From: CAADGV01 sp040290295
Lineage (GTDB): Bacteria; Bacteroidota; Ignavibacteria; UBA10030; UBA6906
NCBI GenBank assembly: GCA_040290295.1
Contig: PSMW01000008.1
Location: 62,001 to 126,000, forward strand
Direction: 5' to 3'
DNA: 64,000 nt
The position numbers were made by a program, and so were the translations under genes. Position 1 is the first letter of the stretch; every line of letters starts with the position of its first letter. The notes under the pieces were generated by a model. The model was not told the DNA's origin and made no database searches. It saw only the letters and a list, made by a program, of their open reading frames with translations. Below are positions 17,193-26,258 of this stretch, in pieces.

Positions 17193-18251
17193 ATGAAACT
17201 CCGTGATCTTGCCGCTATGCTGAGTGCCGAGATCGAAGGGAACGAAGAGCTTGAGATCCATGATGTCGCAAAGATCGAGGAGGCGAAAGAAGGAACCGTT
17301 GCCTTCGTTGCTAATCCCAAGTATCAGCGCTTCATCGATTCTACGCGTGCAAGTGCGGTGATCGTCGCAAAAGATCTCGTGGTCCCGCCCGGCGTCAAGC
17401 TCACGTTGCTGCGCGTAAAAGATCCGTACTTCGCTTTCGTCAAAGCTCTCGAACATTTCCATCCACCGGCTGCCCCTCTTCCACCCGGCGTTCACCCAAC
17501 AGCAGTGATTGCGCAGGACGTCCACCTCGGTGCGGATGTGCGTATCGGTGCGCATGCGGTGATCGGTGAAGGCGCGCGCATCGGCAGAGGAGCCATGATT
17601 TGCCATGGAACTGTCATCGCCGAGCATGTCGCGGTCGGCGAGAACACCATCCTCTATCCGAACGTGACGATCTATGCCGGCTGCCGGATCGGTGCTCGTG
17701 TTATCATTCATGCAGGCACTGTCATCGGGAGCGACGGTTTCGGTTTCGTTCCGCGTCCCGATGGCACGTACGAGAAGATTCCGCAAATGGGTATTGTGGT
17801 GATCGAAGATGATGTGGAGATCGGCGCCAACTGCACGATCGATCGCGCCACGCTGGGAGAGACTCGCATCAAGCGTGGCGTCAAGCTCGACAATCTCATT
17901 CAAGTGGCGCATAACGTCGTGATCGGGGAAAACACCGTCAGCGCCGCACAAGCCGGCATCTCTGGAAGCACGAAGATCGGCAAGAACTGTATGATAGGCG
18001 GTCAAGTGGGATTTACCGGACATCTGGACATCGCCGACGGAACGAAAATCGGCGCGCAATCCGGTGTGCACCGCTCGATCCAGAAACCGTGGATGACCTA
18101 TTTTGGCTATCCGGCGTATCCCCAGCGTGAAGCGTTCCGCATTCAGGGGGCAATTGTGCAGCTTCCGGATATGGTGAATACTGTTCGAGAACTCCAGAAG
18201 AAAGTCGAATTGCTCGAAGCAGCGCTTGAGCAAAAACGAGAGGGAACCTGA
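17193..18251 (+). CDS. lpxD: UDP-3-O-acylglucosamine N-acyltransferase
   Basis: LpxD adds the third acyl chain in lipid A synthesis, using acyl-ACP. The 352-residue protein has the N-terminal uridine-binding domain (1-100, ending PPGVHPTAVI). Left-handed hexapeptide repeats follow, with the catalytic-region signature SDGFGFVPRPDG, IDRATLGETRIKRGVKLDNL, IQVAHNVVIG and GHLDIADGTKIGAQSGV. The C-terminal coiled helix (ELQKKVELLEAALEQKREG) is present. A ribosome site GGAGG at 17180-17184 favours the ATG at 17193 over a GTG at 17184. It lies 16 bases after the second skp gene. Confidence 0.95.
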   Translation: MKLRDLAAMLSAEIEGNEELEIHDVAKIEEAKEGTVAFVANPKYQRFIDSTRASAVIVAKDLVVPPGVKLTLLRVKDPYFAFVKALEHFHPPAAPLPPGVHPTAVIAQDVHLGADVRIGAHAVIGEGARIGRGAMICHGTVIAEHVAVGENTILYPNVTIYAGCRIGARVIIHAGTVIGSDGFGFVPRPDGTYEKIPQMGIVVIEDDVEIGANCTIDRATLGETRIKRGVKLDNLIQVAHNVVIGENTVSAAQAGISGSTKIGKNCMIGGQVGFTGHLDIADGTKIGAQSGVHRSIQKPWMTYFGYPAYPQREAFRIQGAIVQLPDMVNTVRELQKKVELLEAALEQKREGT

Positions 18252-18348
18252 TCGGGCACCGCGTGTCGCAGCCGCAAGCGGCTCTGCTTTCCTCTTCCCA
18301 TCTGTCTTCGTATCTTGTTACCGATCGATCACCACACGAGACAACGCT

Positions 18349-19809
18349 ATGTTAGTGCAACAACGAACCATCAAACAACCCGTTACCATGAGCGGTGTCG
18401 GACTGCACACGGGCAGCATCTGCACGATGACCTTCAAACCCGCTCCGGAAAATTTCGGCATTCGTTTTCGTCGCATCGACTTAGGGGGTGCACCCGAAGT
18501 GCCGGCGCTCGTGGATCACGTGGTGGATATCTCTCGCGGAACCACGATCGCCATCGGCGAGGCGCGCGTCCACACGGTGGAGCATGTGCTGGCGGCACTC
18601 GTCGGAATGCAAGTTGATAACTGCCTCATCGAGTTGGATGCCAACGAGCCGCCCGTCGGTGATGGAAGTGCGAAACCGTATGTCGATTTGCTGCTCGAGG
18701 CCGGTTTCGAGAAACAGAACGCGCCGAAGGACTACCTCATCATCGATCAGCCGGTCGAGTACCACAACGAGGCGAAGGGGGTGGATATCGTCGCATTACC
18801 GACCGACGATTACCGCATCACTGTTATGGTGGATTACCACAACCCCGCGCTCGGCAGTCAACACAGCGGTCTGTTCAATTTGGAGAAGGAGTTTATCACC
18901 GAGTTCGCACCGTGCCGAACGTTCTGCTTTCTTCACGAAGTGGAGATGCTGCACAATCAAGGTCTGATTCGGGGTGGCAACCTCGACAACGCCATCGTTA
19001 TCGTCGATCACGATCTTACCCCGGAAGACATCAAACGCCTCACGGAGAAGCTCGGCATCAAGGATAGTGTGTTCCTCGGAACGAACGGCGTGCTGAACAA
19101 CAAACCGCTGCGTTTCAAGAACGAGCCTGCACGACACAAATTGTTGGACTTGATGGGCGATTTGGCGTTGATCGGTGTTCCCATCAAGGCGCAGATTCTT
19201 GCTGCACGGCCCGGGCACGCAAGCAACATCGAGTTCGCTCGCATCATCCGCAAGCTCTATCAGCAAAAGAAACTTGTCAAACGTTTTCAGCACGAGCGCA
19301 AAGAGGGCATCGTCTTCGATATCAATGCGATTAAGAAAATCCTTCCGCATCGCTATCCATTCCTGTTGGTCGATAAGATCGTCGAGTTCAAGATGGACGA
19401 GCGGATTGTGGGGGTGAAGAACGTGACCGCAAACGAGCCGTTCTTCGAAGGGCACTTCCCCGGACAACCGGTGATGCCCGGCGTGTTGATCATCGAAGCG
19501 ATGGCGCAAACGGGCGGCATCCTGTTGCTCAACGGCATCGAGAACCCCGGCGACAAACTTGTGTACTTCATGGCGATCAACAACGCGAAGTTCAGGAAGC
19601 CCGTGATGCCGGGTGACCAGTTAGTGTTCGAGTTGGTCATGGTCAATCGGAAAACACGCATCTGTCAGATGACGGGCAAGGCGTACGTGGACGGCGAGCT
19701 TGTCGCCGAAGCCGAGATGATGGCTTCGATCGTTGATCGCCTCGATAAGTTCAACGGCTCCGGTTCTACGGTCAACGCGCCACCGCAAACCAAGCCGGCA
19801 ATGAATTGA
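18349..19809 (+). CDS. lpxC: Bifunctional UDP-3-O-acyl-GlcNAc deacetylase / 3-hydroxyacyl-ACP dehydratase (LpxC-FabZ fusion)
   Basis: Residues 1 to about 310 are LpxC, with zinc-site signatures RVHTVEHVLAAL and ARHKLLDLMGDL. Residues about 335-486 are FabZ, with ILPHRYPFLLVDKI and FFEGHFPGQPVMPGVLIIEA containing the catalytic His and Glu. LpxC performs the committed step of lipid A synthesis and FabZ dehydrates 3-hydroxyacyl-ACP, so the two activities compete for related acyl pools. The fusion is characteristic of Bacteroidota and relatives. The ATG at 18349 gives the proper LpxC N terminus (LVQQRTIKQPVTMSGVGLHT); no Shine-Dalgarno is visible. The 97-base gap after lpxD carries no obvious promoter. 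Confidence 0.95.
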   Translation: MLVQQRTIKQPVTMSGVGLHTGSICTMTFKPAPENFGIRFRRIDLGGAPEVPALVDHVVDISRGTTIAIGEARVHTVEHVLAALVGMQVDNCLIELDANEPPVGDGSAKPYVDLLLEAGFEKQNAPKDYLIIDQPVEYHNEAKGVDIVALPTDDYRITVMVDYHNPALGSQHSGLFNLEKEFITEFAPCRTFCFLHEVEMLHNQGLIRGGNLDNAIVIVDHDLTPEDIKRLTEKLGIKDSVFLGTNGVLNNKPLRFKNEPARHKLLDLMGDLALIGVPIKAQILAARPGHASNIEFARIIRKLYQQKKLVKRFQHERKEGIVFDINAIKKILPHRYPFLLVDKIVEFKMDERIVGVKNVTANEPFFEGHFPGQPVMPGVLIIEAMAQTGGILLLNGIENPGDKLVYFMAINNAKFRKPVMPGDQLVFELVMVNRKTRICQMTGKAYVDGELVAEAEMMASIVDRLDKFNGSGSTVNAPPQTKPAMN

Positions 19810-19861
19810 CACGATCGGACGCATCCACCATCACATCACTCTCGACTTTTCCGCGAAAGGC

Positions 19862-20677
19862 ATGGCAACGCAGATCGATCCCCGCGCAGATGTCGATCCC
19901 AAAGCAGAACTTGGTGAGAACGTTCGTATCGGTCCCTTTACGGTGGTTGAAGCTGGTGCGGTCATTGGCGATGGGACTGTCGTAGCAGCGAACGCACTGA
20001 TTGCGCGCGGTGCACGCATCGGCAAGGAGTGCCAGATTCATCACGGTGCCGTCATCGGGCATACGCCGCAAGATTTGAAATATCGGGATGAGCCGACAAC
20101 CTGTGAAGTGGGCGACCGAACTGTTGTCCGTGAATATGCAACGCTGCACCGCGGAACAGGCGAAGCAGGACGCACCATCATTGGTTCCGACAATCTATTG
20201 ATGGGGTATGTACACATTGCGCATGATTGTGTGTTAGGGAACAACATCATCATGTCGAATGCAGCGATGCTTGCGGGTCATGTGCAGGTCGATGACTTCG
20301 CTGTCATCGGCGGGATAACGCCTGTGCACCAATTCGTGCGCATCGGCGCGCACACGATGATCGGCGGCGGGCTTCGGGTCCCGAAGGATGTTCCTCCCTT
20401 CGTGCGTGCGGCCGGTGAACCACTCGTCTTTGCCGGCTTGAATTCGGTCGGTCTGCGACGCCGAGGATGTTCTCGGGAGGTGATCGATGCGCTCGACAAG
20501 ACCTACACGATCATCTACAACTCCCATCTCAACGTTTCTCAAGCTCTTGCACGTATCCGTGAGGAGGCGCCACTCATGGCGGTGGCGGAGGTTCGCTCCG
20601 TCGTGGAGTTCATCGCCGCCAGCAAACGCGGCATCATCACACGCTATCGTGGTGGGCATAGAGGGAAAGAGGATTAG
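19862..20677 (+). CDS. lpxA: Acyl-[ACP]--UDP-N-acetylglucosamine O-acyltransferase
   Basis: LpxA catalyses the first lipid A step. The 271-residue protein starts with hexapeptide repeats (IDPRADVDPKAELGENVRIG) and contains the family motifs IGHTPQDLKYRDEPT, VREYATLHRGTGEAGRTIIG and GYVHIAHDCVLG (catalytic His). The acyl-specificity segment MIGGGLRVPKDVPPFVRAAG and the C-terminal helical domain with GLNSVGLRRRGCS follow. It has normal length, lies 52 bases after the lpxC-fabZ gene and is co-directional. Ending in GHRGKED with no extension, it appears complete. Confidence 0.95.
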   Translation: MATQIDPRADVDPKAELGENVRIGPFTVVEAGAVIGDGTVVAANALIARGARIGKECQIHHGAVIGHTPQDLKYRDEPTTCEVGDRTVVREYATLHRGTGEAGRTIIGSDNLLMGYVHIAHDCVLGNNIIMSNAAMLAGHVQVDDFAVIGGITPVHQFVRIGAHTMIGGGLRVPKDVPPFVRAAGEPLVFAGLNSVGLRRRGCSREVIDALDKTYTIIYNSHLNVSQALARIREEAPLMAVAEVRSVVEFIAASKRGIITRYRGGHRGKED

Positions 20678-20679
20678 CA

Positions 20680-21465
20680 ATGCAGCGCCCGTGGCATTTC
20701 ATCCCGGTGGAAGAACATCAAGGGTCGTTCAACATGGCGTTCGACGAGCAGCTTGCCCGAGCGCTGCTCGATGGATCGGAGCTGCCGACACTGCGGCTGT
20801 TCCGATGGAAGCCGTGGGCGATCTCTCTCGGTGTCAATCAGGATATGGGGGAGATCAATCTCGAGCGTGCACGTACTGATGGAATCGACGTTGTGCGCCG
20901 ACCGACAGGAGGCCGCGCCGTCCTTCATGCTGAAGAGTTGACCTACAGCGTCGCGATGGAAGCGACCGGCAAGTCGGTTCTGGCAGTGTACAATGCTATC
21001 AGCACTGCCTTGGTGGCGGGGCTTCGGCGCTTTGGCGTGGATGTAGCCTTGAGCAAAGTGCAACCGGACCTCCGAGCACATTACAAAACGCTCTCGTCCA
21101 TTCCCTGTTTCACTGCTTCAGCGCGATATGAAATCGAGTGGCGTGGAAGGAAGCTGGTGGGCAGCGCACAGCGACGCTATCGATCGTCCGAACATGGGCG
21201 AGAAGTCGTTCTCCAGCACGGTTCGCTGCTCATCGGCTCGGCGCACAAACGCTTGGTGGATTACCTGTTCTTGCCCGATGATCGTGCCCGCGATCAACTC
21301 ACCATGGAGTTGGACGAAAAAACGATTGAGTTGGAATCGCTGACGCATCATCCCATCGATGTGCATGATTTGGCGGCGTGTATCCGTCAAGGTTTTGAAG
21401 AAGCGTGGGGCATACAATTCACCGATGCATCGTCTCTCGAAGAGAGGAGAATTGTGTATGGGTAA
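20680..21465 (+). CDS. Lipoyl/octanoyl transferase family protein (LipM/LplA-like)
   Basis: The 261-residue protein belongs to the biotin/lipoate protein ligase fold. Visible signatures are VVRRPTGGRAVLHAEELTYS (about 70-90), SSIPCFTASARYEIEWRG with a conserved-looking Cys, GRKLVGSAQRR with the lysine of the active-site loop, and LQHGSLLIG. The Cys plus 'GSAQ(R/T)R' pattern is closest to LipM octanoyl transferases and their relatives, but lipoate ligase cannot be excluded. It would attach octanoate or lipoate to carrier proteins in the cytosol. It follows lpxA by two bases and overlaps panB by eight, so it is part of the operon. Confidence 0.8.
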   Translation: MQRPWHFIPVEEHQGSFNMAFDEQLARALLDGSELPTLRLFRWKPWAISLGVNQDMGEINLERARTDGIDVVRRPTGGRAVLHAEELTYSVAMEATGKSVLAVYNAISTALVAGLRRFGVDVALSKVQPDLRAHYKTLSSIPCFTASARYEIEWRGRKLVGSAQRRYRSSEHGREVVLQHGSLLIGSAHKRLVDYLFLPDDRARDQLTMELDEKTIELESLTHHPIDVHDLAACIRQGFEEAWGIQFTDASSLEERRIVYG

Positions 21466-22297
21466 GATGTCTGCTGCTCCCGGCTCGGCAGAGCAGAAAC
21501 ATCGGGTCGTTACCACCAAAACGCTTCTGGAGATGAAACGCAGCGGCGAAAAAATTACGATGCTGACGGCATACGATTACCTCGTCGCAAAACTTCTCGA
21601 CGAGGTCGGCATCGACGTGATTTTGGTGGGAGATTCGCTCTCGAATGTGGTGCAAGGAAACGTCACGACGCTGCCGGTCACGTTGGACGACATGATTTAT
21701 CATGCGAAAGCGGTGAAGCGCGCTGTCAGGAACGCGCTGATTGTGGTGGATATGCCGTTCATGTCGTACCAGAACAACGAAGAAGAAGCCGTGCGGAACG
21801 CTGGTCGCATCATGAAAGAGGTGGGTGTCGGGGCGGTGAAGTTGGAAGGCGGCGAGTACATCGTCGATACGGTGCGCCATTTGGTCCAGATCGGGATTCC
21901 GGTGATGGGACATCTCGGCTTGATGCCGCAAGCCATCAACAAATTCGGAACGTACGAAGTGCGGGCAACCGAAAAACGCGAAGCCCAACAACTCCTGCAC
22001 GACGCGAAAGTTCTTGCCGAAGCAGGCGTCTTCGCGATCGTCCTTGAAAAAATTCCCGCGGCTCTCGCCCGCAAAGTCACCACCGCTGTCCCGGTGCCGA
22101 CCATCGGTATCGGCGCAGGACCGCATTGCGACGGACAAGTGTTGGTGGTCTACGACATGTTGGGATTGACAGAGGAATTCAAACCGAGATTCGTCCGTCG
22201 GTACGCTGAGCTTGCCGAAACGCTGCGCGGCGCCTTTCGGTCGTACATTCACGATGTACGTTCAGGAATGTTTCCATCGAAGGAGGAAAGTTATTGA
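21458..22297 (+). CDS. panB: 3-methyl-2-oxobutanoate hydroxymethyltransferase
   Basis: PanB makes ketopantoate for pantothenate and CoA. The 279-residue protein shows KITMLTAYDYLVAKLLDEVG, VILVGDSLSNVVQGN (metal-binding Asp), IVVDMPFMSY, VGAVKLEGGEYI, GHLGLMPQ, VLEKIPAALA and IGIGAGPHCDGQVLV, all diagnostic. The ATG at 21458 has AGAGGAGA upstream and overlaps the stop of the preceding gene by eight bases, implying translational coupling. CoA supply fits the acyl-dependent lipid A genes around it, although gene neighbourhood alone does not prove a functional link. Confidence 0.95.
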   Translation: MGKMSAAPGSAEQKHRVVTTKTLLEMKRSGEKITMLTAYDYLVAKLLDEVGIDVILVGDSLSNVVQGNVTTLPVTLDDMIYHAKAVKRAVRNALIVVDMPFMSYQNNEEEAVRNAGRIMKEVGVGAVKLEGGEYIVDTVRHLVQIGIPVMGHLGLMPQAINKFGTYEVRATEKREAQQLLHDAKVLAEAGVFAIVLEKIPAALARKVTTAVPVPTIGIGAGPHCDGQVLVVYDMLGLTEEFKPRFVRRYAELAETLRGAFRSYIHDVRSGMFPSKEESY

Positions 22298-22344
22298 GGA
22301 GAGATGAGCGAGGCGTGCACGCCATCGCTTTCAACTCATCGCAT

Positions 22345-23118
22345 ATGAAAAAGCTTCGTGTTCTGATTTGTAACGATGACGGCATCAATGCCGAGGGCAT
22401 TTACGCACTTGCCCAAGCCGTAGCGCGCGTCGCCGAGGTGACCGTTATTGCCCCGGACAAGCAACAAAGCGCCGTGGGCCATGCCATCACGGTGAACTAT
22501 CCGCTGCGCGCTGTGCCGTTCTACAAGAACGGTGATTTCTTCGGCTATGCCGTCGAAGGAACGCCCGCAGATTGTGTGAAGCTTGGTGTGCGCTTCTTGA
22601 TGAAGGAAAAGCCCGATCTCGTGATGTCGGGAATCAATCACGGCTCGAACACGGCAATCAACATCATCTACTCCGGTACCGTCTCGGCAGCCACCGAAGG
22701 AATGATTCTCGGTATTCCCTCCATTGCCGTATCGCTCACGGCGTACCAGAATCTCGACTTCACCTATGCTGCGAAATTCTCGGCTCGGCTCGCGTTGTTG
22801 GTTGCCGAAAAAGGATTGCCGCCTCGGACGTTGCTCAACGTCAATATCCCGAATGTGCCCGAAGACCAAATCCAAGGCGTGATGATTACCAAGCAAGGAA
22901 TTTCGGTGTGGCAGGATCGGTTCGATGTGCGGCGCGATCCTGCTAACCGCGAGTATTATTGGCTGACGGGTGAAATGGATGTGTTGGATACGGATCTCGA
23001 TACGGACCAAATTGCGATCAAGAACAACTACGTGTCCATTACGCCTGTGCGCTACGATCTGACCGATAAAGCGATGGTCGAAGTGATGAAGGAGTGGGGG
23101 ATTGAGAACATCAAATGA
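22345..23118 (+). CDS. surE: 5'/3'-nucleotidase SurE
   Basis: SurE is a metal-dependent nucleotidase and survival protein. The 257-residue product shows VLICNDDGINAEGIYAL (metal ligands), VIAPDKQQSAVGHAITV, GTPADCVKLGV and VMSGINHGSNTAINIIYSGT, followed by SAATEG. The ATG at 22345 is preferred because it gives the canonical N terminus, MKKLRVLICNDDG; a TTG at 22294 immediately before the panB stop is also in frame. It is the last gene of the operon that starts at uppS, and a strong hairpin follows at 23183-23214. Confidence 0.95.
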   Translation: MKKLRVLICNDDGINAEGIYALAQAVARVAEVTVIAPDKQQSAVGHAITVNYPLRAVPFYKNGDFFGYAVEGTPADCVKLGVRFLMKEKPDLVMSGINHGSNTAINIIYSGTVSAATEGMILGIPSIAVSLTAYQNLDFTYAAKFSARLALLVAEKGLPPRTLLNVNIPNVPEDQIQGVMITKQGISVWQDRFDVRRDPANREYYWLTGEMDVLDTDLDTDQIAIKNNYVSITPVRYDLTDKAMVEVMKEWGIENIK

Positions 23119-23182
23119 GATGTGGAGCGCACGTGTGAGTCGCGAGGGGAAGAACGCATCCGTGCACGTGGGAAGAAAAGAA

Positions 23183-23214
23183 CGAACGCCGAGGGGAGTC
23201 GCCCTCGGCGTTCG
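23183..23214. terminator. Bidirectional hairpin terminator between surE and the symporter operon
   Basis: A perfect 13-bp stem (CGAACGCCGAGGG / CCCTCGGCGTTCG) with a six-base loop lies between convergent genes. On the minus strand it is followed by TTCTTTTCTTCCC, so it terminates the symporter operon well. On the plus strand no T tract follows, so its effect on surE transcription is less certain. Confidence 0.75.
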
Positions 23215-23236
23215 TGTGTGAGGCATGGGAGAACCT

Positions 23237-23350
23237 CTATTGCTCGTCTTTGCGTGGTGGGGTGCGTAGCACTTTCACGAAAAAGAAAACGGTAATTGAA
23301 GTAACGATGGTCATTGTTGTGATCATGGTGATCAAAGCGGCAGTCGTCAT
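23237..23350 (-). CDS. 37-residue MetS-like small subunit of the NSS symporter
   Basis: The frame encodes a 37-residue peptide starting MTTAALITMITTMTIVTSIT and continuing VFFFVKVLRTPPRKDEQ: a single membrane helix followed by a basic, then acidic tail. Its ATG overlaps the TGA of the upstream symporter gene (ATGA at 23350-23347), a classic coupling arrangement. Tiny one-helix proteins of this kind (MetS in the MetP/MetS methionine-alanine importer) are known partners of NSS-family transporters encoded just downstream. The perfect terminator right after its stop supports it as the last gene of a two-gene unit. The identity is based on position, size and topology rather than alignment. Confidence 0.75.
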   Translation of the reverse strand: MTTAALITMITTMTIVTSITVFFFVKVLRTPPRKDEQ

Positions 23351-25017
23351 AATCCTCTCCCGGAAAGTTTTCGTCGTTTGTAGGCGAGATAGACGAGATA
23401 GCAGATGCCGATGAATGCCACGGTGAGTAGAATCCTCGCGCCCACGATGTACATCAGTTGGTCTTTAAGTGCTGCTTTGGCGACGGGATCTGTTGTGGCG
23501 GCGATCTTGTCGCGCAGCCCGCTCATAAAGAGCTGTCGGATGATCGAGCCGTCATCGAGTGGCCAACCCGTGCCGCTGAACAAGCTCGCGATCGCTCCCT
23601 GCCAATCCCCGCGGCGGGGCGAGAAGACTGATCCGATAAAGATGAAGAGCAGAAAGAGCGGCGTGACCCATTTGATGATGAACTTATAGACCAAAGGCAC
23701 TTTTATTTCCGCTCCTTCGGTAATCTCCCGCCACCCTCGGTCGATGCCGAAGATCCATGAGAAGATAATCGATTCGGCGAGGGCGAAGATCACCAACGCA
23801 ACAGTACCCGCCCAATAGTCGTACTCGCCAAAAACGCCTTGGCTGTAGAAGACGACCGTCGGAATTCCCAGGATGAGTGTAATCGTTCCGAACGACCATG
23901 CTGCTTTCTCTCTACTCCACGAAAAATCATCTTGCATGAATCCCATCCACGGAGTCCCCATTGCGAGCGATGACGTAATGCCCGCAAAGAAAAGCAAGCC
24001 GAACCAGAAGACACCCCCCAGTGTTGCGAGAAACGGTCCCCACTTTTCGAACAAGAACGGCATCGTTTGGAACGCCATGCCGAAACCAGCGTTTTCTTTC
24101 ACCCAGTCCAATCCGAGATAGCCGGCAGCGATGGGGACGACAATGAGACTGCCGAGACAGACCTCGACGAATTCGTTCATCCAGCCTGCCGACATGGCGT
24201 TGAGCGCGATGTCTTCCTTCGATTTGACGTATGCTGCGTAGCAGTGAATTGTTCCCATGCCGGCAGAAAGGGTAAAGAAAATTTGTCCCGCGGCAGCAAG
24301 CCAAACTTTAGGGTTGCCAAGCGAATCGAATTGCGGCTCCCAGAGATAGTTGATGCCTGCCCACGCATTTGCATCGGGGTGTTCTGGAGATGCGCCGGAC
24401 GTTCCGAGTGTCAATCCCCTGAGAGCGAGAAAAAATCCGAATATCAGCAATAGAGGCATGCCGATCTTCGAGGCTTTCTCCACACCGCCGCTGAGACCGC
24501 GAGAGAGTATCCACGTGTTCAACAGAAGGCACAAAATGTAGAAGACCACAGCTTCGTACGGAATGCCGGTCATCGATTTGCCGATGTCGAGATAATCCTG
24601 AAAGAACTGCGCTACCTGCAGTTGCGTCAGTCCGTCGAACGATCGCGCAACGGAATGATACACGTACGACATCGTCCACGACTCGATGTAGCAGTAGTAC
24701 GCGGCGACGGCGATGTTCGTCCAAATTCCGAAGACACCGAAGTACTTGAACCACCCGACCGTCGCCATGCTGTCGAGAATGTATGGTGTCGAATGATTGC
24801 CGGACTTTCCGCCGAAGCGACCCATCGCCCACTCCATCCACAACAGCGGAATGCCCATGACGAGGAACGAAACGAGATAGGGAATGATGAATGCCCCGCC
24901 GCCGTTGTTGATGGCTTGCGCGGGAAACCGGAGGAAGTTGCCGAGACCCACAGCGTTGCCTGCCATTGCCAAAACCAGGCCGACGCGTGAACCCCAGCCT
25001 TCGCGATTTGTTGACAT
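23347..25017 (-). CDS. NSS-family sodium-dependent symporter
   Basis: The 556-residue protein is a LeuT-fold neurotransmitter:sodium symporter. The N terminus REGWGSRVGLVLAMAGNAVG followed by LGNFLRFPAQAINNGGGAF is the family's first transmembrane segment and sodium/substrate site. About eleven or twelve further helices follow, including FTLSAGMGTIHCYAAYVKSK (TM6 region) and a late AESIIFSWIFGIDRGW. Such carriers import amino acids with sodium. A longer frame extends far upstream, but the ATG at 25017 gives the canonical start, and GAAAGG and a promoter precede it. The TGA overlaps a MetS-like small gene, so substrates could be small neutral amino acids; that is inference. Confidence 0.9.
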   Translation of the reverse strand: MSTNREGWGSRVGLVLAMAGNAVGLGNFLRFPAQAINNGGGAFIIPYLVSFLVMGIPLLWMEWAMGRFGGKSGNHSTPYILDSMATVGWFKYFGVFGIWTNIAVAAYYCYIESWTMSYVYHSVARSFDGLTQLQVAQFFQDYLDIGKSMTGIPYEAVVFYILCLLLNTWILSRGLSGGVEKASKIGMPLLLIFGFFLALRGLTLGTSGASPEHPDANAWAGINYLWEPQFDSLGNPKVWLAAAGQIFFTLSAGMGTIHCYAAYVKSKEDIALNAMSAGWMNEFVEVCLGSLIVVPIAAGYLGLDWVKENAGFGMAFQTMPFLFEKWGPFLATLGGVFWFGLLFFAGITSSLAMGTPWMGFMQDDFSWSREKAAWSFGTITLILGIPTVVFYSQGVFGEYDYWAGTVALVIFALAESIIFSWIFGIDRGWREITEGAEIKVPLVYKFIIKWVTPLFLLFIFIGSVFSPRRGDWQGAIASLFSGTGWPLDDGSIIRQLFMSGLRDKIAATTDPVAKAALKDQLMYIVGARILLTVAFIGICYLVYLAYKRRKLSGRGL

Positions 25018-25107
25018 AGGAGCCTTTCGCTCATTGATGAATGATGAATGCGGCTTGCTCTCTCGGTGAAGCAGTGAGCGGCAGGATGGTTGCTCGCCGC
25101 ACGGATG

Positions 25108-25136
25108 AAGATAGCGAATATGGGTGGAAGATTCAA
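25108..25136 (-). promoter_or_regulatory. Promoter of the symporter operon
   Basis: On the minus strand TTGAAT is followed by 17 bases and TATCTT, with predicted initiation about 84 bases before the symporter ATG. It is arranged back to back with the pfkA promoter at 25156-25184. Confidence 0.55.
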
Positions 25137-25155
25137 GAACATTGCCCCACGAAGA

Positions 25156-25184
25156 TTGCATCTCACTTCCTTGTTGGATAGATT
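25156..25184 (+). promoter_or_regulatory. Promoter of pfkA
   Basis: TTGCAT, 17 bases and TAGATT precede the pfkA ATG by about 35 bases. The predicted leader is about 28 bases. Confidence 0.55.
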
Positions 25185-25218
25185 TTATGCCGATGGCCTG
25201 ACTACTGCATTTCCCCCC

Positions 25219-26184
25219 ATGAGAAAAATAGGAGTCTTCACCAGCGGAGGCGACGCACCCGGCATGAATGCTTGCGTGCGCGCGGTTGTACGCAATGGCA
25301 TCTACAACGGACTTGAGGTCGTCGGCATTCAGTACGGATACGAAGGCATGATCGAAGGGCGCTTTGTCGATTTGCAGGCGCGTTCGGTCTCCAATATCAT
25401 TCAGCGCGGAGGAACAATCCTTCGCACCGCTCGCTCGGAACATTTTCGCACACTGGAAGGTCGAGCACAAGCGGCAGAGAACCTGAAAGCCGCAGGCATC
25501 GAGGGGCTTGTTGCTATCGGTGGCGATGGTACATTCCAAGGCGCAACACTCTTGTATGACGAGCATCGCATTCCTATCATCGGCGTTCCCGGGACGATCG
25601 ATAACGACCTCTTCGGAACCGACTACACGATCGGATACGATACGGCGGTGAACACAGCGATGGAGGCGATCGACAAGATTCGCGATACGGCTGCATCGCA
25701 CGACCGCTTGTTCTATGTCGAAGTGATGGGACGAGATTCAGGATTCATCGCGATGGATGTTGGCATCTCCTCCGGGTCGGAACATATTGCTACTCCCGAA
25801 ACGCACACCAACATCCAAGAACTGAAAGAGGCGCTGATGGCATCGAAAGCGCATAAGTCCAGTGCCATCATCATTGTTGCGGAAGGAGAAGAATCAGGCG
25901 GAGCGCTGAGTCTTGCAGAAAAAATCAAAGACGCTGTCGGCTACGATTACCGCATCTGCGTGTTGGGACACATTCAACGCGGTGGCAGTCCCACTGCGCG
26001 AGACCGCCTGCTTGCGAGTCGTTTAGGTGTCGCTGCTGTCGATGCGCTTATCGAGGGGCAAACCTGCGTGATGGTCGGTGAGGTGCATGGTAGGATCACG
26101 TTCACTCCGCTGAAAGATACGTGGACCAGGCGCAAAACGATCGACAAGGATTTGTGGAGACTGGCGGCAATACTTGCTACGTAG
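25219..26184 (+). CDS. pfkA: 6-phosphofructokinase, ATP-dependent
   Basis: The 321-residue enzyme phosphorylates fructose 6-phosphate in glycolysis. Signatures are GVFTSGGDAPGMNACVRAVV, GLVAIGGDGTFQGA (ATP site; the Gly of GGDGT marks ATP rather than PPi dependence), GVPGTIDND (catalytic Asp), VEVMGRDSGFIA and CVLGHIQRGGSPTARDR. The ATG at 25219 starts the conserved N terminus MRKIGVFTSGGD; upstream in-frame codons are rejected because a promoter ends at 25184. The gene stands alone, with 133 bases before the carB part-1 gene. Length and motifs are normal. Confidence 0.95.
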   Translation: MRKIGVFTSGGDAPGMNACVRAVVRNGIYNGLEVVGIQYGYEGMIEGRFVDLQARSVSNIIQRGGTILRTARSEHFRTLEGRAQAAENLKAAGIEGLVAIGGDGTFQGATLLYDEHRIPIIGVPGTIDNDLFGTDYTIGYDTAVNTAMEAIDKIRDTAASHDRLFYVEVMGRDSGFIAMDVGISSGSEHIATPETHTNIQELKEALMASKAHKSSAIIIVAEGEESGGALSLAEKIKDAVGYDYRICVLGHIQRGGSPTARDRLLASRLGVAAVDALIEGQTCVMVGEVHGRITFTPLKDTWTRRKTIDKDLWRLAAILAT

Positions 26185-26258
26185 AAAATCGAACGGATCC
26201 GCGTCCCGATGCCGGGGTCTCCTTTGTGCTTCCCACGCCGTGTGTGATATAGCACCTT

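Noticed and set aside
23160..23220. A riboswitch or attenuator ahead of the symporter unit
   Set aside because: The strong hairpin lies after the last codons of both convergent units, so a terminator explains it fully.
25018..25701. A long N-terminal extension of the NSS symporter
   Set aside because: The extension runs through the pfkA start and promoters, and the canonical family N terminus begins at 25017.
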